Shown piece by piece: positions 54,166 through 64,000 of a stretch of 64,000 nucleotides of DNA; within the stretch, counting starts at the first letter, position 1, and each line of letters begins with the position of its first letter. The position numbers were made by a program, and so were the translations under genes. The stretch comes from Perilla frutescens (Eukaryota; Streptophyta; Magnoliopsida; Lamiales; Lamiaceae). Location of the stretch: positions 57,153,001 through 57,217,000 of the forward strand of contig BRKX01000007.1 in NCBI GenBank assembly GCA_026008535.1. The letters are read 5' to 3'. Below the pieces are notes generated by a model, which worked only from the letters and a program-made list of their open reading frames with translations, searched no databases and was not told the DNA's origin.

Positions 54166-56700
54166 AAGATTATCAGCAAGGAGGTTGTTAGAGGACTCCC
54201 TCATATCAGAATTGATAGAGATAAAGTATCTAGTCCATGTCAGATAGAGAAACAGTCCAGATCTCATCATGAAGAAGTTTAGGACAGAACTTCTAAAAGG
54301 ATTTTAGATCTTATTCATATGGATCTAATGGGGCCTATTCCTGTGGAAAGCTATGGAGGAAAGAAGTATGTTCTTGTCTACATTGATGATTTATCAAGGT
54401 TTACATGGGTAGACTTTCTTAGAGACAAGAGTGAAGCTTTTATGACATTCAAGAGACTAGCTTGCAAGATCACATTTGAAAATGATCAATACATTATGAG
54501 AATCAGAAGTGATCATGGCTAGGAGTTTGAGAATCAGTACTTTGATAATTTCTCCAGTGAGAATGGAATTAGTCATGAGTACTCAGCTCCCAAGACTCCT
54601 CAGCAGAATGGAGTTGTTGAAAGGAAGAACATAACTCTTCAAGAGATGGCAAGAACCATGATTGCTGCTAAAGGAGTTGCTGCTATGTTTTAGGCAGAAG
54701 CCATCAGTACTGCATGCCACATCAGCAATAGAGTTCATCTTAGACCAGGTACTTTTACTACACCATATGAGATTTGGAATGAAAAGAAATCTACAGTGAA
54801 GTACTTCCATGTGTTTGACACTACCTGCTACATACTCAATGATAGAAAATATCTTAGCAAGATGAACAACAGAGGAGTTGAAAGGATGTTTGTGGGATAC
54901 TCTAGAAATAGTAAATCATACAGGATTTACAACAAGGAAACAAATGTTGTCATTGAATTAGTTAATGTCAGATTTGATGATCAGAATAATGCTGTCAACA
55001 CCTTTGAAGATGATGTACACACAGATATCTTTCGACATTCTAAAGTACATGATGATACAGATAGAGAATCTAAAGAACAGGAAGTGAAGCAAAGGAAGCC
55101 ATCATGACAAATCATCAAGAATCATCCAACTTCAGAAGTAATTGGAGACATTCATGAAGGAAGAATGACCAGAAGCGGACTAAGAAAGAGGATGCATGAT
55201 AAAATGCCTAATGTCTATTTCACATCCAAGATTGAACCTAAAAATGTCCAAGAAGCTCTTAAAGATGACTACTAGATTGAAGCTATGCAGGAAGAGCTTC
55301 TGCAGTTCAAACAGAATGATATTTGGGATATTGTGCAGAAACCAGAAGGAGTCAACGTAGTTGGGACTAAGTGGATATTCAAAAATAAGACTGATGAATT
55401 TGGGAATATCACAAGGAATAAAGCCAGACTTGTTGCTTAAGGATATTCACAGATTGAAGGCATTAATTTTAATGAGACCTTTGCTCCAGTCACCAGAATT
55501 GAATTAGTCAGACTACTTCTTGCAATGGCCTGCATGATGAAGTTCAAGCTGTATCAGATGGATGTCAAGAGTGCATTCCTAAATGGAATATTGAAGAAAG
55601 ATGTGTTTGTAGCTGAGCCTAAAAGATTTGAAGATCCACATCATCCAGAGTATGTTTTCAAACTAAAGAAGGCTCTTTATGGTTTAGCAAGGGATACATT
55701 AGAGTAGGAGAAGACATAACAATATTCATCAGAAAAGAGAAGACACAAGTGATTGTGGTCTAAGTTTATGTAGATGATATAATGTTTGGCTCAGTGTCCG
55801 AGAAGATGGTCAGGGTCTTTATTAGGGACATGGAAACTGAGTTTGAGATGAGCCTTATAGAAGACCTGAAATACTTTCATCGACTTTAGATAAAGCAGTC
55901 AGAAGAAGGTATATTTATCACATAGTCCAAGTATGCCAGAAACTTGGTCAAAAAGTTTAAACTGTAGAACTCTAAGCATAAAAGGATTCCTATAAGCACT
56001 ACAGTCAAAATTGGGAAAGATGATGCAAGAACTGAAGTTGATCAAACTTTATATAGAAGTATGATTGGAAGTATTCTATACCTCACAGCAAGCAGAACAG
56101 ATATAGCATACAATGTGAGAGTGTGTGCTAGATATCAGTCTTGTCTTAAGGAGAGTTACTTGAAGGCTGTGAAGAACATCATCAAGTACATCAATGGAAC
56201 AACAAACTATGGATTATGGTTCACTTTAGATACAAGCCTACCATGATACTTATTGGGCAGGATCTCCAGATGATAGAAAGAGCACATCAGGTGCTTGTTT
56301 CTTTTTAGGAAATAATATTGTTTCCTAGTTCAGCAAAAAGCTGAACAACATCTCTCTATCAACTGCAGAAGCTGAATACATTGTAGCTAGTAGTCGCTCT
56401 ACATAGATTATATGGATGATGTAGATGATGAAGGATTATGAAGTTGCTCGTGATACACCAATTATGTACTGTGACAACATGAGTGCTATCAATATATCCA
56501 AGAATCCAGTGTAACATTCAAGAACAAAGCACATAGACATCATATATCACTTTATCAGAGAGTTAGTTGAATAAGAAGTTCTAAGAATTGAACATGTGAA
56601 GACAGAAGATCAACTAGTTGATTTATTCACCAAGGGACTAGATGCTGCTCGATTTAAGAAACTTAGAGCATTTTTGGGGTTTGCTTGGTTCAGTAAAACC
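54166..56700 (+). pseudogene. Copia-D integrase, RT and RNase H
   Basis: Integrase: HMDLMGPIPVESYGGKKYVL with the first Asp, IRSDHG with a stop after it, and QQNGVVERKNITLQEM with the Glu. RT: YQMDVKSAFLNGIL, a decayed YVDDIMFGS with a stop upstream, and IGSILYLTASRTDIAYNV. RNase H follows (NISLSTAEAEYI; YCDNMSAINIS) and the end is MKTEDQLVDLFTKGLD. It retains two segments that Copia-B has lost. Frame breaks and stops occur throughout. Confidence 0.9.
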
Positions 56701-57011
56701 AAGAGGAGGGGTATGAGTGTGTCTATTTCACACTCAGTAGGAAAGAATCATTCTTGCACAAAGGGACTGAACATTCCCATAAATGTTCATCAGGATATAG
56801 ATGAACAATTTTCAAAATCTTGTATACATCTTTGTCAATGGCTAGTTCTGACTCGATTACTTCATCTTTAGTTTTCTGGGATTTCTCTCCAATTTCATAG
56901 TCTAACAGAAACCTGAGACTATGCATTGAAGGGAGTACCCTCTTATATATATGTTTAGCCATTTAGAGAGATCATTCATACGCTCTCAATTTTCAGAAAT
57001 CATAAGCTTTC

Positions 57012-57022
57012 TCTATATAAAT
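57012..57022 (+). promoter_or_regulatory. TATA-like site before Copia-D third ORF
   Basis: TCTATATAAAT ends about 80 bp upstream of the ATG at 57105, followed by a CT-rich leader. It could be a separate promoter for the third ORF. Sequence match only. Confidence 0.35.
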
Positions 57023-57104
57023 CTTCTGATTTCTTTATGATCATCTCTTCATTTCTGCCATTATTCTCTCTTGATCTTTCTCAAAAAATACCTAAATTAT
57101 TTCA

Positions 57105-57849
57105 ATGGCTCCTAAAAGAAAACTCATATGTCCAAAGAAAGTGGTAAAACCCAGAATGAGGTATGGAAAAATGAAATATTCCAAGCCTCGGGACCAGTTC
57201 TATGAAGAAGATAAGTTTGATAAACACGTTCGAGGAGAATCGTCTTATAAGAAGACTAATTAGAGGACTCTTCGTGATGAATGATCCGGCAAGGACATTG
57301 AAGAGCTTATACAAACATTCCATAGAGAAGAAGAAGAAGAAGATTTGGATACAGAAGAACAAAAAGTTGCTTCTTAAGCAAAGAAATCAAAACTTAAAGT
57401 CTTAGTCTTGAAGATTTGTTGAAAGAAGTAGCATGATCGTACGACGTAAACAAGGAATCTGCTGTAAAGAAGGCAAGAACAAAGGTATCAACAGTTAAAA
57501 AATCAAAGAAAACTGCAACCCCTTCATCAAAGAAAGTCTTCATAGCATCTTCTGCCCAAGCGCTTCAGAAAAAAGAAGGGATCTGCTGCTAATGATAAAG
57601 TTGTGCCTGAAGATGTTCCTGTTCATACAAAGGAACATGTTTCTGCTGAGAAGAGTACTGAAGAGACAACAACACCTGTGAGTACCAGGTCAAAGAAGAA
57701 GCCATCAAATCAACTTTCTCCTGTAGAAGGTGATGATATTTCAAGGGAAGACGGTATTCCCTTGAGTTTGAAGATGAAGGCAATTGCTGCTGCTATTGCA
57801 AATGGGAAGAAAAAAGTCATTAGTTCACCCATTAGGATTATGTGGAATT
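57105..57849 (+). pseudogene. Copia-D third ORF, N-terminal basic part
   Basis: Starts MAPKRKLICPKKVVKPRMRY and stays Lys/Arg/Glu-rich. Stops and shifts interrupt it before a final open part (VPEDVPVHTKEHVSAEKSTE; KKKPSNQLSP; MKAIAAAIANGKKKV). It lies downstream of pol, like the third ORF of Copia-B. It covers the N-terminal region, whereas Copia-B preserves the later domain and the acidic tail. The Lys-rich start resembles a nuclear localisation signal. The function is unknown. It is cut off at about 57855 by the mosaic segment. Confidence 0.6.
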
Positions 57850-57859
57850 AATTACATCA

Positions 57860-58037
57860 ATTCTCATGGGTGTTGATTAACATCCTTCACTTGAGCTCCG
57901 GTTCAATTCCTTCAACTTGTTTTCTCTATGCTTCTCGCTCCCGAACCTCTTGTATAAGTCCATTAAGGAATTCCTTGAACCTCTTAGCCCTCGATCTAGT
58001 CACGGAACCCTCCGACACTCTAATAGGATCCGACATG
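57860..58037 (-). pseudogene. Inverted gypsy fragment with TRSRAKRFKE motif
   Basis: The minus strand reads MSDPIRVSEGSVTRSRAKRF then KEFLNGLIQEV and continues to GIEPEL. This TRSRAKR pattern occurs near the ends of plant gypsy polyproteins. It faces the adjacent plus-strand gag head to head, so an inversion or two separate captures is implied. Confidence 0.65.
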
Positions 58038-58039
58038 TG

Positions 58040-58616
58040 CGCATCCTCAATGAGATTCGCATCAATTGAATTCTCAGATTATGCACTTGTGTGGTGGGAG
58101 CAGTTAACATCTTCTAGACGGTGTAATGGAGAACTAACTCTTGACACTTGGGCTGTGATGAAAGCAGTGATGAGAAGAAGATTTGTACCCAGTTAATATT
58201 ATCGAGAGCTACACAATGAGCTCCAAACTCTGAGGCAAGGCTCGAGTAGTGTAGATGAGTACTTTAAAGAAATGGAGATAGCCATGATTCGAGCTAATGT
58301 GGTAGAAGATGGAGAAACGACTATAGCCAGATTTTTAGCAGGGTTAAATAGGGATATTCGAAACAAGGTAGAGCTGCAACACTATGTGGATTTGAATGAC
58401 ATGGTGCAGTTGGCGATAAAAGTAGAGAACCAGCTCAAGAGGAGGGGTAACCAAAACTGTGTAAGCTCATCTAATTGGAGGCAAAATCAAAGTACCAAGA
58501 CATCTCCATGGAAGATGAACCAAGGGAAGAAAAAGGAGAAAGAACCCTTCTCCAAGCCAAAAACTGAGATACCTATCATGCCCAGTCCAAACAACCCCGA
58601 TTCGTTTGCAAGTTGA
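58040..58616 (+). pseudogene. Gypsy gag fragment
   Basis: MRFASIEFSDYALVWWEQLT, TWAVMKAVMRRRFVPS, stop at 58194-58196, then YYRELHNELQTL, DEYFKEMEIAMIRANV and TTIARFLAGLNRDIRNKVEL. This is a Retrotrans_gag core of the type found with Reina/CRM-like chromoviruses. No LTR, protease or pol of that element follows; copia sequence begins directly after it. Confidence 0.85.
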
Positions 58617-59957
58617 AATCGGGACATCAAGTATTTTAAGTGTCAAGGTTGATACGATTCTCCCAGGAGTATCAGGTTATAGTGGTGGATTGGATGGAAT
58701 ATCCCGAACCCTAGTTTAACAACGATAAATATCCCAAATTGAAATTATGCTTCATAGTCTGTCACCAAAGTTTGAATAGTTTAGGCTAAACTTTAACATG
58801 ATAAAGAAGAATGTAACTTTATCAGAACTGCTTATAGATCTTTAGGCAGCTGAGTATCTCCAGAAAGAGAGCTCGGAGGTGCACCTAGCTAGGGCATCTT
58901 TTTCCAGTGTTAAGAATAAGAGATACACACCTAAGAAAGCTATAAAGGAGGTGCCTAAAGATAAGAAGGGCAAAGCCAAGATTCCTTTAGAAGACTTCAA
59001 ATCAAAGTCAAAGTGCTTCAATTACAGTCAGCAGGGACATTGAAATTCGGTGTGTCACAACAAAAAGAAGAAGAAGAGTACGTCTCACTCTTTCATTGTA
59101 GAAACATGTTTAGCTACTTATTCTACATGGTCTTGGGTAGTAGATACTGGAGCTACTGATCATGTTTGCATGTCCTTACAGGGGTTCCTGGTGAAAAGAC
59201 AGCTAAGTGGGGGTGAGATTATCATGTACATAGGCAATGCTACAAAAGTGGTGGCTATTACAGTGTGAGACATTACTTTATCATCCAGTAGGGATAGGAT
59301 TCTCATTTCAATGGATTGTCTTTATGTGCCGGATTTTAGGCGGAACCTTATTTCTATTTCTAAATTGTTTTTGAATGAATATTATGATTCTTTTGATAGC
59401 AAGGTCATTATCACAAGTGAAAAAAGTTTTATCTGTTTTGACACATTGGATGAACATCTTTACACACTTAATCCTATGCAAAACACTACACAAACGCAAT
59501 TACTGAACACATTGATCACAAACCCTAATAAGAGGAAAGAACCTTTGAAATTGAATCAAACTTATCTTTTGCATCTAAGCCTAGGTCATATTAACCTTAA
59601 GAGGATACAAAGGCTGATAAAATGATGGACCGCTATCTTCATTGGTCTTAGAGATGTTTCCTTTTTATAAGTCATGTTTGGAAGGTAAAATGACCAAGCG
59701 ACCCTTTAAGTTAAAAGGAAACATATCTGAAGAAGTATTAGATTTGATTCACTCTGACTTATGTGGCCCCATGTCAGTTCAAGCTCGAGGAGGGTATGAG
59801 TATTTCATCACATTCATTCATAATTACTTAAAGTATGGATACATTTACCTGTTACGTCGCAAGTCCGAATGCTTTGAAACTATAAACGAATTTAGGGTAG
59901 AAGCGGAAAAACGAACAGGGAAAAGTATCAAGTCACTACATTCTGATCATGGTGATA
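58617..59957 (+). pseudogene. Copia-E: gag end, protease, pre-integrase and start of integrase
   Basis: Same family as Copia-A. Gag C-terminus (LHSLSPKFE and KKNVTLSELLIDL with stops), a zinc knuckle CFNYSQQGH with a lost Cys and a stop, protease WVVDTGATDHVCMSLQGF (about 59133-59190), and YVPDFRRNLISISKLF follow. Pre-integrase is HLSLGHINLKRIQRLIK and the integrase start is LDLIHSDLCGPMSVQARGGY, up to SLHSDHGDK, where Gypsy-3 is inserted. It shows the part of the family that Copia-A has lost. Confidence 0.9.
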
Positions 59958-61519
59958 AGTAACAGCCCAGTCCCGAGATGGGGATTAACGAATGAGGACA
60001 GGGTGTTATTAAGGGATTAACGAATAAAGACGGACGATTAACAATGAAGGTTTAAGAATAAAGATATACTTTCGAAGGATAGGCGATGATACTCGTGATT
60101 ACTTGATTAGGAAAGAAACATACTTAGTGAAATAAATAGCTAACTAATCAGATACCAACAAGCATAGACCAATTTATAGGTCAAAGCGGATAATAAATAC
60201 CAACATGAACAAGCCTCTCCATAGGAAAAAGGAAGATATACTCAAGAAGCAGGTATAGAACTTAATATGCATCATTATATATAGATAACCATGTCTGGAA
60301 AATATTCATAGAATCTCGATAAACACAATAGAACTTAGGAATTAAAAAGAGTGTATTAGAGTAGCAGAAACATCATGGGATTTCAAAAGAAACTTATATA
60401 ATTGCAAAATAATCTTGGCAGCCAACCCACATCCACAACCACCATCATCCTCAGCATCTCAACCTGAAAACATTTGAAAAAGAGGGTGTGAGCACTAATG
60501 TACTCAGTGGGTTTTAATAAAAGCTTCTTTAATAACTTGAGAAATATCCAATAATCAACTGGCGGTATATGGAGAGCAAAATGCAAAAGCCCTCTCCATA
60601 TCCGCAAAACCTTTTCTTTACTTTTGGGCCCAACCTTGGCTCAAACCTGCATGCCATAAGATAGAAGAGGGGTTACCTCAAATATCTAAACGAGTTTGCG
60701 AGGGAATTAACCCAACAGTGACTCACCTAATGTTCAAAGATCATGAATTCTGAGCTCAATCCTGGATATAAAAACTATACTCTTCCTTAACTTCCTTCAT
60801 TTTCTTAATTTAGCTTTCTTTCCTTAACTTAGCTTCATCTCCTTATCTTAGCTAGAGTTATTGAGCCTAGAACAATCGTCTAAGGCTAATCATTTATTTT
60901 AGCACGATCTCGGCCTATAAGGGATTTATCACTACCCTAGAAGGCAATCCTTAACTAAACAAGCCTTACCAAATTATCAACATTCAAATACAAAGAAATG
61001 AACGCGCATAAACATAAATTGCAATTAAAGCAATTCTAATTATCTCATGCTAGCATAAACAATACTTTCATTTCTAGCATATCTAAACATGCTTGAGAGC
61101 TCACTTAACATATAAGAACTTCCTTTTCTTCCTTCCTTTATACAGAGATCAATCAGGCAGAGGAAAAATGTTTTATTAGATATCTTATTTGCCCTAACAT
61201 GCTTCTAGAGCTTATTAGCTCAAACTTTAGATGAGTATAGATTTACCCACCTTGACTACTGGAAAGAAGATGAAGCAATAAGTTGAAGATCCTTCTCCAG
61301 ATTTCCATGGGGCTCACTACCTCCTACAAAAGTCGAATCATCGACTTAGCGGCCTCCTTCGAAGATTATAACATCTAATCAAGAAATTAAACAATATCTA
61401 GCTTATCCACCCTTAACTAGGACTCAAATGTAGATAACACGACTTTAAAACCTTTAGAAAACACGAGGGATTGAAATATTTGATAATCAAACACATTTGA
61501 AACAAGAACTTGGAGGCAG

Positions 61520-61755
61520 AAGCCTTGCACGAGCCGTGCTAGCCTTGCATGTGCCGTGCTAGGCCTTCGGACGAGAACCTGACGCCCAAATTTTTCCGTC
61601 ATGGGCCATGCAAGGATAACATGGTCCGTGCAAGCCCTAGCACAGTCCGTGCTACCCTTTCACGGTCCGTGCTAGCTTTCCAGACCCACACCGTGAGTTT
61701 TGCACATCTTTGAACGGGCCGTGCAACCCTTGCACGATCCGTGCTCTTTTATGAA
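61520..61755. repeat. GCACGG/CCGTGC palindromic repeats in Gypsy-3 LTR
   Basis: About ten imperfect copies of a GCACGGTCCGTGCTA-like word, most near-palindromic, in a 235-bp stretch that is much more GC-rich than its surroundings. Confidence 0.8.
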
Positions 61756-62464
61756 CCTTTAAAACTTTCAATCGAAGTGTTGGTTGAGGCGTTACTCAGT
61801 TGCATCTCTCTTTTCTCGACATTTTAAACTTGAAATAAAGCTTAGAACTTTGCAAAAATATAGGAACGAACATACTTTCAACTTTAAAAGAAATCGACAT
61901 TATAACAGAATAAACACGACAATCCTCCTTGAACACGCTAAATGGAACTTCAATGAAATAAATGAGACTAATTACTAGAAATAATGATGAGATCATAATA
62001 ACGAGATTATCAACGAGAAATATAAACGAAAACACTAATAACTTGGAACTTCAACAAGAATCGAAATACTAAACTTTAGATGGAAAATAAATGAATAATA
62101 ACGAAGAACATGAAGAATACAAAGAATGGAAATAAATGCGGAATTTAAAAGACAAGAAAGAAAGTGGATTCGAGATCGATGAACAAGAATGGACGGAGTT
62201 GGGGACGTCGCAGAAAGGTGGCTAGCTCGGCGTCTCGTCAAGTCGCAACGGTTGTAGAGCCACCTGCTACAACCCAATGATACCCCTAGTAACTTCCCTC
62301 ACTGCATCCCTTCCATGCCACTCTGCTTGTCATCTCGGAGGTGAACTCATGAAGAGACTCCTCGCTCGACTAGAACTTTGACTTTCTCAACTCAGAGCTT
62401 TCGCACTCTCTAGAAATGAAGAAGTGAAGAGTAAATGGTGTGAAAATGAGTGAGGGGTGGAGTT

Positions 62465-62475
62465 CTATTTATAAG
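62465..62475 (-). promoter_or_regulatory. TATA box of Gypsy-3 LTR
   Basis: The minus strand reads CTTATAAATAG, about 700 bp into the LTR from its minus-strand start. Confidence 0.65.
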
Positions 62476-63170
62476 AAAAGCTTGGAAGCCACTTCAGTGC
62501 AAGATTACTGCAAAAGTTACCCCGGGTTCGGTTAAAAGCTGCTTTATTCGATGTCAAGGTCCAAATAACTTCAGACATGAAATCTGAAAATACCGAGAGA
62601 CTCGTTGGATTGAATACTAGTGAACCAACCTGATTCGTGATAAAGACGGGGTCATCAGAAGAAAGAGAAAAAAAGATTCTTTTTTTGGAATTACTTTTTA
62701 CTATTCACTCAGACTAACAGATTTTGCTCCCGAGCATTCGATTAACCTCAGAATGGAAATCCGTGAACGCCAACAGATTCCTTGAGTCATTTCCCATAAG
62801 CAGGGCCTGATAAAATAAGACTCAGATCAACGAGAAGGATTTCGTAAATTTCTCAAAACACAAACGCACGCAAAAGTTACTATTCATTCATCCTTTAAAT
62901 ATGTTTTTCATCACCGGGAACTCAAACGACTTCAGATTTAAAATTCAAAAACACCAGTACACTCCTTGAGTTAAAACCTTTCTAACAAGACCAAAATCAG
63001 CCATAACTAAGTTAAGATCAAATTTTCAAAAAAGATAACTTTACGAAAAATGACCCCTAAAGTCGTGACTGACATCTAACCTCACTTAATCATTAACTAA
63101 ACTTCTTCCTTAACTTCTTAATTACTCTTAATAATCCTCTAAAACTTATCTGAAAATTTGGGGTGTTACA

Positions 63171-63190
63171 TCCTACCTCCCTTAAAGAAA
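63171..63190 (-). other. Gypsy-3 polypurine tract
   Basis: The minus strand reads TTTCTTTAAGGGAGGTAGGA directly before the LTR TGTAACACC. It matches in form and position the tract at 20392-20415. Confidence 0.88.
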
Positions 63191-63207
63191 TTTCATCCCA
63201 AAATTTA

Positions 63208-64000
63208 CTAACCATGATAAACGATATCAGGGTACTTCTTGAGTAGCTCGGATTCAAGCTCCCAGGTTACCTCCTCCGAACCGTGATGGTTCCAGATTAC
63301 TTTTACAAGACTAATGTCCTTGTTCCTTAAATTATGGATCTTTTGATCCATAATGGCCTGAGGCTTTTCTTCATATGCTAAGTCCTCATTCAGGACTATC
63401 TCTTCCTTATCAATCACCTGTTTTGGATCAAACACGTACTTTTTTAATATTGAGACATGAAAGATGTCATGAACGTCACTCTGGTTGGGTGGTAAGGCCA
63501 ACCTGTAGGCTACTTTATTCACCTTCTCTAAAATTTCAAAAGGTCCAATAAATCTGCGCCTTAGCTTGTTTCGTTTGCCAAAACGAACCACTCCTCTGGA
63601 CGGAGATGCCTTCAAGAATACTTTATCTCCAATGTCGAAACTGAGCTCTGTTCTTCTTATATTTGCGTAATCCTTCTGTCTATCTTGAGCCTCCTGGACC
63701 ATCTCAGGTCCAAGTATCCTTCTCTCTCTATCTTCATCCCAACACAAGGACGCCTACACTTTTTTTCGTACAGGACTTCCTAAGGGGCCATGTTGATTGA
63801 TGATTGGTAGCTGTTGTTGTACGCAAACTCTACCAATGGCAGTAGCTCCTCCCAGCTGCTTTCTGATCGATGACTACTCTTCTAAGCATGTTTTCTAAAA
63901 TCTGAATAGTCCTTTTGGACTGGCCATCCATTTGAGGATGAAAGGCCGTGCTAAAATTGAGTTTTGATCCCATGGCTTCTTGTAGGCTCCTTAGAATTTT
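63208..64000 (-). pseudogene. Gypsy-3 integrase C-terminus and chromodomain
   Basis: The minus strand from the window edge reads STAFHPQMDGQSKRTIQILE and the AYNNSYQSS region with stops. Next come WDEDRERRILGPEMVQEAQD, FDIGDKVFLKASPSRGVVRF, RRRFIGPFEILEKVNKVAYR and DVHDIFHVSILKKYV, ending LRNKDISLVKVIWNHHGSEE with VTWELESELLKKYP. The last part is the chromodomain-like module of Tekay/Del-type elements. The final 179 codons are open; upstream there are stops and shifts, so this copy is probably inactive. Confidence 0.92.

Larger units (their letters stand above)
59958..63170 (-). repeat. Gypsy-3 3' LTR
   Basis: On the minus strand it starts TGTAACACCCC (63170) and ends ...GGGCTGTTACT at about 59958, where the expected terminal CA has changed. 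About 3.2 kb. It has a minus-strand TATA box at 62465-62475, palindromic GCACGG/CCGTGC repeats (61520-61755) and a hairpin module at 60489-60506. The long open-looking frames inside it are not genes. Confidence 0.88.
59958..64000 (-). mobile_element. Gypsy-3: 3' part of a minus-strand Ty3/gypsy chromovirus
   Basis: The 3' LTR, purine tract and C-terminal pol lie in the right order on the minus strand, and the element continues beyond the window. It is inserted into the integrase of Copia-E. The left flank is TGATA; the other target duplication is outside the window. Confidence 0.9.

Noticed and set aside
61784..62277. Short frames on both strands inside the Gypsy-3 LTR
   Set aside because: No domain, no conservation evidence, and they lie within an LTR between its hairpin and TATA box.

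Overview
The window is plant nuclear DNA. It is AT-rich, has TATA-box LTRs, plant-type Ty1/copia, Ty3/gypsy and L1-type elements, primer-binding sites matching plant tRNA-Asp and tRNA-iMet, and spliceosomal introns. The proteins point to a eudicot. I cannot name the species. Almost everything here is transposable-element sequence, nested several layers deep and mostly decayed. No intact host protein-coding gene is visible. The one host-like gene is broken.

Layout. 1-3400: minus-strand retroelement end with a tRNA-Asp primer site and a decayed acidic/PF20167-like ORF. 3463-4140: inverted copia gag fragment. 4915-24941: exons of an unrecognised host-like gene, split by a 17.8-kb chromodomain Ty3/gypsy element (Gypsy-1, 5037-22852, 5-bp duplication CCGCC). 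Gypsy-1 itself carries a rearranged minus-strand copia element (Copia-A, 8415-14486) in gag and a solo LTR (Gypsy-2, 15690-18025, duplication ATCTG) in reverse transcriptase. 25171-28783: seven 42-bp tandem repeats, then a truncated Gypsy-2-family LTR interrupted by another solo LTR (Gypsy-4, 26153-28566, duplication TATAC). 28784-30942: a decayed unrecognised retroelement-like ORF and noncoding DNA. 30943-32365: a divergent lone LTR of the Copia-A family. 32366-48061: the 3' end of a large copia element (Copia-C), interrupted by Copia-B (32471-40424, Sirevirus-like with a third ORF) and by an L1-type LINE (41766-46784) lying inside the Copia-C LTR. 48062-53310: AT-rich DNA with small TIR elements, one containing a tRNA-like sequence. 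53318-57849: Copia-D, same family as Copia-B. 57860-59957: a mosaic of gypsy and copia pieces. 59958-64000: the 3' LTR and pol end of a minus-strand gypsy element (Gypsy-3) running off the window.

How the parts relate. Target-site duplications and interruptions give a partial order: host gene, then Gypsy-1, then Copia-A and Gypsy-2 inside it; Copia-C, then Copia-B and the LINE inside it; Copia-E, then Gypsy-3. Many in-frame stops are one C-to-T or G-to-A change from the expected codon, as expected of methylated, silenced elements. Only the Copia-A pol frame is long and open (858 codons), but that element has lost gag and protease through a local duplication, so it cannot be autonomous.

The points I rate most worth checking are the Copia-A duplication, the phase-consistent broken host gene, a hairpin plus splice-acceptor-like module shared by otherwise different gypsy LTRs, TATA-like sites upstream of the accessory ORFs, and the tRNA-like sequence inside a MULE-like element.
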